A stretch of 64,000 bases of DNA, taken from NCBI GenBank assembly GCA_964616165.1, contig CAZTTS010000005.1, positions 17,545-81,544 of the forward strand. Reading direction: 5' to 3'. Positions 43,868-53,624 of this stretch are shown one piece after another. The position numbers and the translations under genes were made by a program. The stretch is from CAZCCM01 sp964616165 (GTDB lineage: Bacteria > Bacillota > Clostridia > TANB77 > CAG-508). Under the pieces are notes generated by a model. It was not told the DNA's origin. It saw nothing but the letters and a program-made list of their open reading frames with translations, and ran no database searches. Positions within the stretch are counted from its first letter, which is position 1, and each line of letters starts with the position of its first letter.

Positions 43868-45610
43868 TTATTCTTTTATTTCTTGAAGTAATTTTTCTAT
43901 AAATTTATCTAAATTTATTTTGCCCAAATCACCTTTGTCTCTAGACCTTACACTAATATCTTTTGAAGTTTTTTCTTCTTCACCTATAATTAGCATATAT
44001 GGAACTCTTTCAATTTGTGCTTCTCTAATCTTATATCCAATTTTCTCATTCCTATAATCTATTTCAACTCTAATATTATTCTTAATTAATTCTTTTTCAA
44101 TATCTTTAGCATAATCTAAAACATTATCATTAATAGGCAATATTTTGACTTGTACAGGTGATAACCATAATGGGAATAATCCGGCATAATGTTCAATTAG
44201 AACCCCCATAAATCTGTCTATAGAGCCATATATAGCTCTATGAATCATAACAGGTCTATGCTTGTTACCATCTGCACCAACATATTCTAAATCAAATCTT
44301 TCTGGCATTTGGAAATCTAATTGAATTGTTCCACATTGCCAAGATCTACCAATACAATCTTTAATATGTAAATCTATTTTAGGGCCATAAAATGCTCCAT
44401 CACCTTCATTTAATACATATTCTATATTCTCATGTTCTAAAGCTTTTTTAAGTGCTTCTTCGGCTTTATCCCAAGATTCAATCTCACCCATAAAGTTTTC
44501 TGGTCTTGTTGATAGTTCTACCTTATATTCTAGACCAAATCTAGAATAAATTATATTTGCTAATTTTAATACTCCAATTATTTCTTCTTCTATTTGTTCT
44601 GGTAAACAATATATATGAGCATCATCTTGAGTAAATACTCTAACTCTAAGAAGACCGTTTAATTCACCTGATTTTTCATGTCTATGAACCAACCCAAGCT
44701 CTCCCCTTCTAATAGGTAAATCTTTATATGATACTAAATCAGTTTTATATACTAAAATACCACCAGGACAATTCATAGGTTTAATTGCATACTCTGTTTC
44801 GTCTACTTTTGTAAAATACATTGATTCAGCATAATGATCCCAATGACCAGAGCGTTTCCATAATTCATCTTTTAATATTATTGGTGTTTTAATTTCCTTA
44901 TATCCAGATTTAAAATGTAAATCTTTCCAAAAATTTTCTAATTCGTTTTTTATAACCATACCATTTGGTAAATACATAGGCATTCCTGGTGCTTCTTCAG
45001 CAATATAGAATAATTTCATTGCTTTACCAATTTTTCTATGATTTCTTTTTATTGCTTCTTCTAACATAAGCAAATGTTCATCTAGCATTGATTTTTTAGG
45101 GAATGAAACTCCATAAATTCTTTGCATTGAAATATTGTTTTCATCGCCTTTCCAATAAACAGCAGATGTTGAAAGTAATTTAAAAGCTTTAACTGCTCCA
45201 GTGCTAGGTAAATGCGGACCTCTACATAAATCAATAAAACTTCCTTGCCTATATGCAGAAATTATCTCATCTCCTTCTAACTCTTTAATCAATTCAACTT
45301 TAAAAGGTTCATTTAATTCTTCAAATAGCTTTATTGCATCTTTTCTATTTAATTCTTCTCTTACTTCTTCCAAATTTTCTTTTATAATATTTTGCATTTC
45401 ATTCTCAATTGCTATTAAATCACTTGGTTCGAATGGTTTTTCTACTTTAAAGTCATAGTAAAAACCTTGCTCTATTGCTGGCCCTACACCCAATTGCGCA
45501 TTAGGATATAGTCTTTTAACAGCATGAGCTAATATATGTGATGAAGTATGCCAAAAAGTTTCTTTTGACACTTCCATTGTTTTTCCTTGTTCTAATTTTA
45601 TTTTAAACAT
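43868..45610 (-). CDS. thrS: Threonyl-tRNA synthetase, short form without the TGS domain
   Basis: A 580-residue class II synthetase, about 60 shorter than usual. The editing domain begins almost at once (FWHTSSHILAHAVKRLYP, residues 19-36), so the N-terminal TGS domain is absent or reduced to a stub. The catalytic core is complete: PMNCPGGILVYK (zinc Cys), FTQDDAHIYC, the KIDLHIKD strand, RAIYGSIDRFMG and the anticodon-binding domain to the end. The first ATG has a weak ribosome site; the Met twelve codons in has AAGGA. No T-box leader fits the 12-base gap to the recombinase gene. Confidence 0.94.
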   Translation of the reverse strand: MFKIKLEQGKTMEVSKETFWHTSSHILAHAVKRLYPNAQLGVGPAIEQGFYYDFKVEKPFEPSDLIAIENEMQNIIKENLEEVREELNRKDAIKLFEELNEPFKVELIKELEGDEIISAYRQGSFIDLCRGPHLPSTGAVKAFKLLSTSAVYWKGDENNISMQRIYGVSFPKKSMLDEHLLMLEEAIKRNHRKIGKAMKLFYIAEEAPGMPMYLPNGMVIKNELENFWKDLHFKSGYKEIKTPIILKDELWKRSGHWDHYAESMYFTKVDETEYAIKPMNCPGGILVYKTDLVSYKDLPIRRGELGLVHRHEKSGELNGLLRVRVFTQDDAHIYCLPEQIEEEIIGVLKLANIIYSRFGLEYKVELSTRPENFMGEIESWDKAEEALKKALEHENIEYVLNEGDGAFYGPKIDLHIKDCIGRSWQCGTIQLDFQMPERFDLEYVGADGNKHRPVMIHRAIYGSIDRFMGVLIEHYAGLFPLWLSPVQVKILPINDNVLDYAKDIEKELIKNNIRVEIDYRNEKIGYKIREAQIERVPYMLIIGEEEKTSKDISVRSRDKGDLGKINLDKFIEKLLQEIKE

Positions 45611-45622
45611 CTTTTTCTCTTT

Positions 45623-46501
45623 CTATGCTCTAGGATGAGCACTTTTGTATTCTTGAGCTATATCTTCTTCTAAAAATTGTAAATATACCTTAGTTGATGA
45701 TATATCTACATGTCCCATCATATTCTGTATAGCATTTAAATCTGCTCCATTTTGGAGCAAATGGGTGGCAAAAGAATGTCTTAAAACATGTGGTGTTATA
45801 TCTTTATCGATATTTGCTTTTTCTTTATAGTATTTAATAATTTTCCAAAAACCTTGTCTAGTTAATTGTGCACCATTTAAATTTACAAATAATGAAGGCT
45901 CTTCGTCGCTCTTAATTAAAAAAGGTCTTGATTCTTCTAAATATGTTCTTAATGCCTCTACCGAAATTTTACCAAGTGGTATAACTCTTTTTCCATATTC
46001 ATTATTACATATAACATATTCATCGTTAAGATTAACATCTTTTATATTTAAACCTGTTATTTCTGATGCCTTCATACCCGTTGCATAAGCAAATTCTAGC
46101 ATTGCTTTATCTCTAACTCCCTTTAAACTTTTATTATCTGGTTCTGATAAAAATGTTTCTATTTCTTTTGTTGATAATATATTAGGAGTTATTTTTTCTA
46201 CTTTAGGTAATTTAATATCTTCTGTTGGATCTTTTTTTATAAGACTATTTTTAAATAAATAATTATAAAAAGAACGAAGGCTAGCTGCTTGTCTCGCAAC
46301 AGTAGATTTCTTACTATTAGTTTTTACCATATTATTTAAATACTTCTGCAGGTTAGCAGCAGAAATATTTTTAACATCTAGTTTATTTTCTTTTAAATAA
46401 ATCTTAAATTTATTTAAATCACGACTATATGCCATAATAGTATTATTTGATAATTTTTTTAATCTTAAGTATTCTAAGTATTTATTTATTAAACCTTCCA
46501 T
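45623..46501 (-). CDS. XerD-like tyrosine recombinase with Lys in place of catalytic Arg I
   Basis: A 292-residue recombinase counted from MEGLINKY, since AAAGGG abuts the earlier ATG at 46507 and serves this one. The core-binding domain (1-100) and catalytic domain (105-285) look complete. His238-x-x-Arg241 (HVLRH), His264 (MMGHVD) and Tyr273 (KVYLQ) are present. Arg I, normally in ATGLRVSEL, is Lys144 (ATGMKASEI), and the GKGNKER loop is shortened to EYGKR. This should weaken or change cleavage chemistry. It may work as the silent partner of a pair, with the canonical enzyme at 3.7 kb as one candidate. Confidence 0.8.
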   Translation of the reverse strand: MEGLINKYLEYLRLKKLSNNTIMAYSRDLNKFKIYLKENKLDVKNISAANLQKYLNNMVKTNSKKSTVARQAASLRSFYNYLFKNSLIKKDPTEDIKLPKVEKITPNILSTKEIETFLSEPDNKSLKGVRDKAMLEFAYATGMKASEITGLNIKDVNLNDEYVICNNEYGKRVIPLGKISVEALRTYLEESRPFLIKSDEEPSLFVNLNGAQLTRQGFWKIIKYYKEKANIDKDITPHVLRHSFATHLLQNGADLNAIQNMMGHVDISSTKVYLQFLEEDIAQEYKSAHPRA

Positions 46502-46566
46502 TTTCATCCCTTTAATTTACATAATCAGTATATCAATAATACACAATTTTTTAACTTTTGTAAATT

Positions 46567-46592
46567 AAAAATAGCAAAATTTTGCTATTTTT
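46567..46592 (-). terminator. Terminator after the GldG-like gene
   Basis: A perfect palindrome, AAAAATAGCAAAA then its complement, forms a stem with T-runs on both sides. On the minus strand it lies about 87 bases after the stop at 46679 and ends the ABC transporter operon. Confidence 0.75.
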
Positions 46593-46678
46593 TTCTTTAT
46601 TTTCTTTGTCTTTATGTTTTTTCTGCTAATTAAATTTTTTTTGCTTTATTGTATTTATATTAATATCTCTTTAATTTG

Positions 46679-48409
46679 TTAATTATTTTTTCCTTTTTTC
46701 TTGTAAGCTAGACCTATTTTCTCTAATCTTCCTCTTCTGTATGACATTACAACACCTGAAGAGATGATTAACAACATTGGAACAATAAATAGAACATATG
46801 TAATTACTTTATGTAATACAATTGTGCTACTATCATATTTATACGGAGAAATTACCAATCCTTTTTTTATATCTACCATCTCACCTTTTAATGGATGTAA
46901 ATATGTAAATGAATTTTTAGCTAATCTTAAATTATCTTTTTGTAAAATAATTTCATCTTCAACTAAATCTTGAATTATTAAATCCGTCATAAAAAGATAA
47001 TTAGAATAAATTACAGCTTTTGACTTAATACTTTCTGCTAATTTCTTTTCAACTATTGTACCCAATACATATATATTAGGCATAGCATCTGGTGGTATTT
47101 TATTGTCAGTTATATCACTTTCTTTTATATCTTGTGATTTAAACACTGCCATATCAGAAGTTATTATATGATTAGTATAAGTTAAGTTTTTTTCTGCTAA
47201 TTTTTTTTCTGAATCCAATACTATTTGAGTTGGAAATATAAAGAATGGGGCTGTGCCTTCAAAAACCATATCTTTAGTTAAATCATTGTCGCTTGTAGCT
47301 ATTGGTAAGAGTATATTATTATAATTTCTAATAATTCCTGTGCTTTGCATAAAAGAATATCTATACCCATCTTTATAGTCTAAAACCCCTCCAACTGGTA
47401 ATTGCACTCCATAAGAAGATAGGAGTTTTTTAAAATTAGAATGAGTATTTTCTTCTACAAAAGTAGCACCAATAACAAAATTTCCTCCTCTAGCTTGAAA
47501 GTCAATTAATTTATTATATTCTGTTTTATTAATATCTTTCATTGGTCCAACAATTCCAATAATTTTTACTGATTCAGGAATATTATCTTTTTTTAAGTCT
47601 AGTTCTATTGGAAAAACGCCAAATGATCTTAATTCTGTATATAGATTAATTAATTCTTCTTCTATGCTTGATCCGTCAAGTCCTGTTAAAAATGCAACAC
47701 TTGGATTTTCAGGCGTTTCATCATTGGTAACTGAAATTATGGCATTTACCAATTTTTCTTCTAAAAGAGTGTATTGTTTAAATGTTTTGCCATCTATTAA
47801 ACTACTATCAAAATTTAAATCAAAAAAAGATATTGATACATCTTCCCTTTCTGTTGCAGATACAAAAATGGTTGTATAATATAATTGATCTTCTTCATCT
47901 GAATCATCTGCTCCTGAATCTCTATATGTAAGTGTAATGAAATCATTTAATTTTACAACTTCATCCAATACTTCTGTTATTTGAACATATTGTAAACTAC
48001 TGTCAATATTAATCTCAACTGGCTCATCTACATCTTTAATTATTTGTTTAGATTCATTTGTTAATCTATACATTTTAGAATATGTTAAATCAAAATTAAA
48101 TATAACATCTCTTCTTATTGCTAGATTTAAAAATAAGGCTAATGCTAATATAATTGTAATTATTAAAACTAAAATCATTGATAGCTTTTCTCTAGAAATA
48201 GTTTTCCCTTTACCCTTTGTTTTCGTTAGTTTTAGTTTTTTTGCTTTTTCACTATCTTTATTTTTTTTATTCTTTTTGTTTCTGAATTTATCTAACTTTT
48301 CTTTTTTAATTTTATTTTTTCTTTCTTTAGGTTCTTTCTTATCTTTTTTTGTGTTCATTTTATCTTCTTTCTCTTTATTCTCTTTATTCTCTTTATTCTC
48401 TTTTTCCAT
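46679..48409 (-). CDS. GldG-like ABC transporter auxiliary protein
   Basis: A 576-residue protein. A Lys/Glu low-complexity cytoplasmic tail (1-75) precedes one membrane helix at about 77-100. A large extracytoplasmic part follows, with the order seen in GldG-type (ABC-transporter auxiliary) proteins: RRDVIFNFDLTYSKMYRLT, VEINIDSSLQYVQI and VAFLTGLDGSS-EEELI. A second helix lies at about 540-562, with a short basic end. It is the last of three genes with an ABC permease and ATPase. Related GldAFG systems are known from gliding Bacteroidetes; the substrate in Firmicutes is unknown. Confidence 0.7.
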   Translation of the reverse strand: MEKENKENKENKEKEDKMNTKKDKKEPKERKNKIKKEKLDKFRNKKNKKNKDSEKAKKLKLTKTKGKGKTISREKLSMILVLIITIILALALFLNLAIRRDVIFNFDLTYSKMYRLTNESKQIIKDVDEPVEINIDSSLQYVQITEVLDEVVKLNDFITLTYRDSGADDSDEEDQLYYTTIFVSATEREDVSISFFDLNFDSSLIDGKTFKQYTLLEEKLVNAIISVTNDETPENPSVAFLTGLDGSSIEEELINLYTELRSFGVFPIELDLKKDNIPESVKIIGIVGPMKDINKTEYNKLIDFQARGGNFVIGATFVEENTHSNFKKLLSSYGVQLPVGGVLDYKDGYRYSFMQSTGIIRNYNNILLPIATSDNDLTKDMVFEGTAPFFIFPTQIVLDSEKKLAEKNLTYTNHIITSDMAVFKSQDIKESDITDNKIPPDAMPNIYVLGTIVEKKLAESIKSKAVIYSNYLFMTDLIIQDLVEDEIILQKDNLRLAKNSFTYLHPLKGEMVDIKKGLVISPYKYDSSTIVLHKVITYVLFIVPMLLIISSGVVMSYRRGRLEKIGLAYKKKGKNN

Positions 48410-48418
48410 TTCTTCTCC

Positions 48419-49102
48419 TTACATTATATTTCTTTTCTTATTTAATATTAATGTCGAAATTATAGTATAAACTATAACAAAAAATGTAAGCATAAGAGTT
48501 GTTGCTAGAGGCAATAAACCTTGTAAATATGATTGAAATAATATTTTTTCTAATAATGTTATTATTGAGAAAATTATCATTAATATATTTTGTATAATTA
48601 ATATAAAAATTAATGCAATAATTGGATTTTTAAATGCAGAATACATTACTGTGCTAAATGAAGCTGATACTAATACTACTAGAACTGCTAATATATATAC
48701 AGTTAAAACCATTGCTGATGCAGGAAATATAGTTAACATTAGTAATACATTTATTATTAAAATAATTATAAATGGTATTAAAATAATTGTTGATATTGCT
48801 AATGTTTTTGCAACTACTATTTTAAAACTCGTTATATTTGAAGTATATAAATGAGTATCTACTCTTTTATTTTTTTGAACAGTATAAGTTAAAAACATTA
48901 ATATTGGTATTAAACTTATAACCCATTTTAAAAGAGTAAAAATAGGTAATTCATAATTTATAAGACTAATTTGGTATAAATTGTTATTAAAGACTTCATT
49001 AGCAAATATATAGACATTAACCCCCAGTAATAATGCCACAACTATATATGTTAAAATATGATTTAAATATGTTTTTATTTCTTTTATGTATATTGATTTC
49101 AT
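48419..49102 (-). CDS. ABC-2-type membrane permease (GldF-like)
   Basis: A 227-residue protein with about six hydrophobic segments (residues 14-35, 55-75, 98-125, 130-155, 163-185 and 195-220). The opening MKSIYIKEIKTYLNHILTYI resembles GldF-type permeases, which start with a cytoplasmic helix and then a long first membrane span. It is preceded by the ATPase gene (eight-base gap) and followed nine bases later by the GldG-like gene. Confidence 0.75.
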   Translation of the reverse strand: MKSIYIKEIKTYLNHILTYIVVALLLGVNVYIFANEVFNNNLYQISLINYELPIFTLLKWVISLIPILMFLTYTVQKNKRVDTHLYTSNITSFKIVVAKTLAISTIILIPFIIILIINVLLMLTIFPASAMVLTVYILAVLVVLVSASFSTVMYSAFKNPIIALIFILIIQNILMIIFSIITLLEKILFQSYLQGLLPLATTLMLTFFVIVYTIISTLILNKKRNIM

Positions 49103-49110
49103 TTTTCCCT

Positions 49111-49809
49111 CTATTCCTTAGTAACTTCTATAAAATATGATTTTAAACTTTTCTTGTCTTTTTTAAGATCATCTATTTTTATATCAGCAACTATTTTTGC
49201 TTTATTAATTATTATAACTCTATCACATATTTCTTCAAGATGTTCATCAGAATGCGTCGCAATAATTGTTGTAATTTTCTTTTTGCTTGATTTTATAAGA
49301 TCCACAATACTTGCAACATCGTCTATATCTAAACCAATAAATGGTTCGTCTAATAAAACAATTTTTGAACCTCCAACATATGCACCAGCAATTGCTAATT
49401 TTTTATTTTCAGATCTAGATAAACTTCCAACCAATTCACTTTCAATTGTTTGCAATGAAAAAGCTTCTATTTGATCATTTATAATTAAATTTTGTTCATC
49501 TTCATTCCTTATTTTTATCAGAAATTTCAAATATTCTTTTACTAGCATATCTTTATAAATAGGAGTTTCAGACATGTATCCGATTTTTCTTCTAGTATCA
49601 AAGATATCTTCAAAAATATCTTTGTCTTCTAAAAGAATATTACCTGAATTAGGGCGCTTAAGTCCAATAATCATATCAAGTAACATTGTTTTTCCACTAC
49701 TGTTTTTACCTAATATACCAACAACCTCTCCTTTTTTTATTTCAAAGTTTATGTCTTCAAATATAATCTTTTTGCCTTCCCTTTTAGATAAGTTTTGAAG
49801 TTTAATCAT
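49111..49809 (-). CDS. ABC transporter ATP-binding protein (GldA-like)
   Basis: A 232-residue ATPase counted from MIKLQNLSK, since GAGGAGG lies just before this ATG; a TTG six codons earlier overlaps that site. Walker A is GILGKNSSGKTMLLD, Walker B is KIVLLDEPFIGLD and the H-loop is IATHSDEH. The ABC signature is degenerate: GSLSRSENKKLAIAG in place of LSGGQ. It energises the permease and the GldG-like partner downstream. Its start overlaps the end of trmB by eight bases. Confidence 0.85.
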   Translation of the reverse strand: MIKLQNLSKREGKKIIFEDINFEIKKGEVVGILGKNSSGKTMLLDMIIGLKRPNSGNILLEDKDIFEDIFDTRRKIGYMSETPIYKDMLVKEYLKFLIKIRNEDEQNLIINDQIEAFSLQTIESELVGSLSRSENKKLAIAGAYVGGSKIVLLDEPFIGLDIDDVASIVDLIKSSKKKITTIIATHSDEHLEEICDRVIIINKAKIVADIKIDDLKKDKKSLKSYFIEVTKE

Positions 49810-50471
49810 TTTTTCCTCCTCTTGCAATTAAAGCTTTGATCTTTAAATTTGCATTTTTAAACATTCTTTCATGCTCTGTTTCTATATTGGGATTAAATAT
49901 ATCTTTAACTCCCAAATCAACTGTAGAATCTATAATCTTAAAGTTTTCTTCTTCTAAATATCTATTTGTATCATTAAACAAATCATCATCATCTGTTTTA
50001 AAATATATTTCGCCATTTTTAGTTAAGAAATTAGTATACATTTTTAATTTTGAATAATGTGTTAGTCTTCTTTTATTATGCTTTCCTCTTGGCCATGGAT
50101 TACAAAAATTAACATATATTCTATCAATTTTATCCTTTTTACCAAGCATTTTATCTATATAGTCAATATTCTGTCTTACTAATAATATATTATCTAGTTT
50201 TAAGTCTTTCTCTTTATATTCATTAGTAATTGCTCTATTTGCTAATCCTAACATTGCCTCTACCATATCAATTGCAATATAATTTATATTTAAGTTTTCA
50301 CTTGCTAATTTAGCAATAAAGCCACCCTTTCCTGATCCGAAGTTCAATATGTATAGGATTATTATTGTTAAATTTCTTTCTCCAATTATTTTTAAATTCT
50401 TCTGGATTATGAATATATATTGGAGAATCATTTAACTCATCTTTTGCCCATTTTTTTCTTCTAATTCTCAT
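49802..50471 (-). pseudogene. trmB: trmB, tRNA (guanine-N7-)-methyltransferase, interrupted by a one-base frameshift
   Basis: The downstream frame (to 50431) holds FGSGKGGFIAKLA (SAM motif), the IDMVEA motif and VNFCNPWPRGKHNKRR, clear TrmB hallmarks. The missing N-terminus is in another frame, starting at the ATG at 50471: MRIRRKKWAKDELNDSP then NPIHIEL, as in complete homologs. The frames meet at 50339-50342, where one surplus base breaks CTT-GGA-TCA (minus strand CTTCGGATC). Removing one base restores a normal enzyme that makes m7G46 in tRNA. It may be a true mutation or a sequence error. The 5' end overlaps plsY by 11 bases. Confidence 0.82.
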
Positions 50472-51114
50472 CTTTCTTTTTGAAAGAAATTTTATTTTCT
50501 TCCCCTTTTTTTAATCTTTTAATATTTTCTCTATGTTTATATATAATAAGAACAGCTATTATTAATGCAGTAACAACAAAAGTAATTGTAGGACCAGCAA
50601 TAATATTTGCATCTCTTAAAAATATTGATAAAACAAAATATAGTGTAACTCCAGAAATTGATCCTAAAGATACATACCTAGAAAGGAGCATTACTAATAA
50701 GGCAAATAAAGCAACAATTAGTGCAATTTGCCAATTAAGAACTAAGATTACTCCTATTCCGGTAGCAATACCTTTTCCACCTTTAAATTTATAATAAATT
50801 GAAAACATATGTCCTAAGATTACTGATATTCCAGCAACTTGTGGTAATAAATATCCATGTGACATATTAGTCCACCTAGCTAAAAATACAGCTATTAATA
50901 TTGGTAAAACACCTTTTAGTATATCAAAAATTAATGTAAGAACGGCTGGTAATACTCCTGCAGTTCTTAAAACATTAGTTGTACCAGGGTTTTTACTTCC
51001 ATGTTCTCTAGGATCTATACCTTTTAATTGTTTACTAAATATTGTAGCAAAAGATATACTTCCTAATAAATATGAAGCCAAAGCTACTAATATTATTCCT
51101 ATTATATCATCCAT
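50461..51114 (-). CDS. plsY: PlsY, acyl-phosphate:glycerol-3-phosphate acyltransferase
   Basis: A 217-residue membrane enzyme that begins phosphatidic acid synthesis with acyl phosphate as donor. Family motifs are present: YLLGSISFATIFSK, GSKNPGTTNVLRTAG and FKGGKGIATGIGV. Five hydrophobic segments fit the family. The Lys-rich tail is short. It lies 81 T-rich bases after der and overlaps the trmB 5' part. Confidence 0.95.
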   Translation of the reverse strand: MDDIIGIILVALASYLLGSISFATIFSKQLKGIDPREHGSKNPGTTNVLRTAGVLPAVLTLIFDILKGVLPILIAVFLARWTNMSHGYLLPQVAGISVILGHMFSIYYKFKGGKGIATGIGVILVLNWQIALIVALFALLVMLLSRYVSLGSISGVTLYFVLSIFLRDANIIAGPTITFVVTALIIAVLIIYKHRENIKRLKKGEENKISFKKKDEN

Positions 51115-51195
51115 GTTTTCTCCTTTTATTTCTCTTCTTTATTTGTTGTTTTAATTTTGTTTATGTTTTTTTTATATTTTTTGTTTGGTTTTGTT

Positions 51196-52512
51196 TTATT
51201 TTTTATTTTTATCTTTTTCTCTTATTATTAATCTTACAGGACTTCCTTCTAATTCAAAAACTTTCCTTAAATTATTTATTAAATATCTTTGATATGTAAA
51301 GTGAAATAGTTTTTTATCATTAACTAAAAATAGTATAGTTGGTGGTTTACTTGAAACTTGAGTAACATAGTAAATACTTAGCTTTCTGCCTTTTTTAGAT
51401 GGCGGTTGATTAGTTGCAATTGAATCAAAAATAATTTGATTTAAAATAGATGTTGAAATTTTCAAAGAATTTGCTTCATTTACTTTATTTATTAAATCAA
51501 ATAATTTTTCAGTTCTAAGACCTGTAAGTGCTGAAATAAATATAATCGGTGCATATGAAGCATATTGTAATTGACTTCTAATTTTTTCAAAATGTGCATC
51601 ATATTCTTTTTCTTTATTTTCAATTAAATCCCATTTATTAACAGCAATTATTATTCCCTTGCCTGCATCTTGGGCTCTACCTAGAATTTTAGTATCTTGT
51701 TCAGTAACACCATTTATTGCATCTATAATAACAATACAAACATTTGCTCTATCTATTGCTTGGAATGATCGAATAATACTGTATTTTTCTATTTCTTCAT
51801 TAATACTTTTTCTTTTTCTAATACCAGCTGTATCTATAAAAATATATTTACCAAATTTATTTTCAAAACTAGTATCTATTGCATCTCTCGTTGTTCCTGG
51901 AGTTGATGATACAACATTTCTGCTTTCACCAATTAATTTATTAATTAAAGACGATTTACCAACATTAGGTTGACCAATAATTGCAACTTTAATGCTTTCA
52001 TCATCTTCTTCTTTTTTTATTTTAGGTAGTTTATTTACAACAGCATCTAGTAAGTCTCCTATCCCCTTTCCAGCTTCTGCAGATACAGGATATAGTTCTA
52101 ATCCTAACGAATAATATTCATATATTTCAGGATCATCTTTAATATATTGATCATATTTATTAATAACTAATAAAGAATTCTTATTAGCTTTTCTAAGAAT
52201 TCTAATTACTTCCTCATCTTCTTTCATAATTCCAGTTTGGAAATCAACAACAAATAATACAAGGTCTGCTAAATCCATTGCAGTATCAACTTGCATTCGA
52301 ATTTCTTGTGTTATTTCATCTTTAGATTCATCAAGGCCTGCTGTGTCAACTAAGTCAAACACTACTCCATTCCATTCTGTTTCTTTATACAATCTGTCTC
52401 TTGTAACACCAGGAGTATCAGCAACAATTGATAATCTTTCACCTATTATTCTATTAAACAATCTCGATTTACCAACATTTGGTCTTCCTACTATTGCAAC
52501 AATTGGTTTCAT
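51196..52512 (-). CDS. der: Der (EngA), double GTPase in 50S ribosome assembly
   Basis: A 438-residue protein with two GTPase domains in tandem. The first has GRPNVGKSRLFN (8-19), DTAGL and NKYD. The second, from about 175, has GQPNVGKSSLIN, DTAGIRKR and NKWD. The C-terminal KH-like domain (RKVFELEGSPVRLIIR) follows. Der is essential for late assembly of the large ribosomal subunit. It lies between dprA and plsY. Confidence 0.97.
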   Translation of the reverse strand: MKPIVAIVGRPNVGKSRLFNRIIGERLSIVADTPGVTRDRLYKETEWNGVVFDLVDTAGLDESKDEITQEIRMQVDTAMDLADLVLFVVDFQTGIMKEDEEVIRILRKANKNSLLVINKYDQYIKDDPEIYEYYSLGLELYPVSAEAGKGIGDLLDAVVNKLPKIKKEEDDESIKVAIIGQPNVGKSSLINKLIGESRNVVSSTPGTTRDAIDTSFENKFGKYIFIDTAGIRKRKSINEEIEKYSIIRSFQAIDRANVCIVIIDAINGVTEQDTKILGRAQDAGKGIIIAVNKWDLIENKEKEYDAHFEKIRSQLQYASYAPIIFISALTGLRTEKLFDLINKVNEANSLKISTSILNQIIFDSIATNQPPSKKGRKLSIYYVTQVSSKPPTILFLVNDKKLFHFTYQRYLINNLRKVFELEGSPVRLIIREKDKNKK

Positions 52513-52710
52513 TTTTTATCTTTCTTATTTAAATTACATAAAACATTTTAATTATTTTAGTTTTAGTATAAGCTTTCATGATTAGTTTTTTGTACTTAAA
52601 AAATATTTTACTAACTTTATTTTATATCATCTTACTAAACTTTACAAGTAAGCTAATTCAATTAAAACTTGTATAATGCCTAATTTAAAAGCATTCTCTT
52701 ATTTATATTA

Positions 52711-53577
52711 TTAAAAATAAATATCTAAATCTTCTATTTCTGTTATAGGTATAGCTCCATCTAATATTAAAAGATTATTTCCGGAATATTTATTATTATC
52801 AATATTACCTGGAATTGTATAAACTTCTTTTCCTAAATCTAGAGCAAATCTTGCTGTAATTAAAGAACCACTTCTTTTTTTCGCTTCTGTTATAATTACC
52901 GCATCAGCAAGCCCTGCAATTATTCTGTTTCTTTGTGGGAACTTCCATTTATATGGTTTGGAGTCGGGCATGTTTTCACTTAAAATTAATCCCCCTTTTC
53001 TTATAATTTCAATCATTAATTCATAATTTTCTTTAGGATAAAATGTTTTTCTAGTAATTCCTGAACCTATAACAGCAATAGTATTATATTTAATGGTTGA
53101 AATATGAGCTTTTCTATCAATACCTTTAGCAAGTCCACTTACAATTGTATAATCTTTTTTTGACAAAATATTAGATATATCTGCTGTTATTTTTTCACCA
53201 TATTCAGATGAATCTCTAGCTCCAACTATAGCAATATGCTTTTTTGATAATAGTTCTATATTACCAATTGCTAGTAGACAAATTGGATAATCTTGTAAAT
53301 TTAATAATTTTTCAGGATATATTTTGTCTGTATATTTAATTATCTTTATATTGTATTTTTTAATATATTGATAATATGTTTGTGCTTTATCTTTCTTTTC
53401 ATTTAATAGTATTTCTAAATTAGTGTTTTCATTATACTTATTTGAATATATATATTCATAATATATTTTTTCAACACTCCCATATTCTAATAATAATTCT
53501 TTTTTTATACTATTAGCTATATCTAAACTTAAAAACCAAGTCCAATAATAGTCTTTATCTTCATTCATATTTTTCAT
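52711..53577 (-). CDS. dprA: DprA/Smf, DNA-processing protein
   Basis: A 288-residue Rossmann-like protein that loads RecA on incoming single-stranded DNA. Signatures are VGARDSSEYGEKI, IVSGLAKGIDRKAHI, GSGITRKTFYPKEN and a late SGSLITARFALDLGKEVYTIPGN. It contains the short SAM-like N-terminus. Competence genes are otherwise absent here. It is separated from der by about 200 AT-rich bases and follows the 53625 terminator. Confidence 0.93.
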   Translation of the reverse strand: MKNMNEDKDYYWTWFLSLDIANSIKKELLLEYGSVEKIYYEYIYSNKYNENTNLEILLNEKKDKAQTYYQYIKKYNIKIIKYTDKIYPEKLLNLQDYPICLLAIGNIELLSKKHIAIVGARDSSEYGEKITADISNILSKKDYTIVSGLAKGIDRKAHISTIKYNTIAVIGSGITRKTFYPKENYELMIEIIRKGGLILSENMPDSKPYKWKFPQRNRIIAGLADAVIITEAKKRSGSLITARFALDLGKEVYTIPGNIDNNKYSGNNLLILDGAIPITEIEDLDIYF

Positions 53578-53624
53578 ATTCTTTCTTTATAATTTTTAAT
53601 ATTTATATATTGTTATTTTAATAT

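Noticed and set aside
45611..45622. T-box leader upstream of thrS, and likewise cysS and argS
   Set aside because: The gaps to the upstream genes are a few bases or an overlap, leaving no room for a leader, and no T-box sequence was seen.
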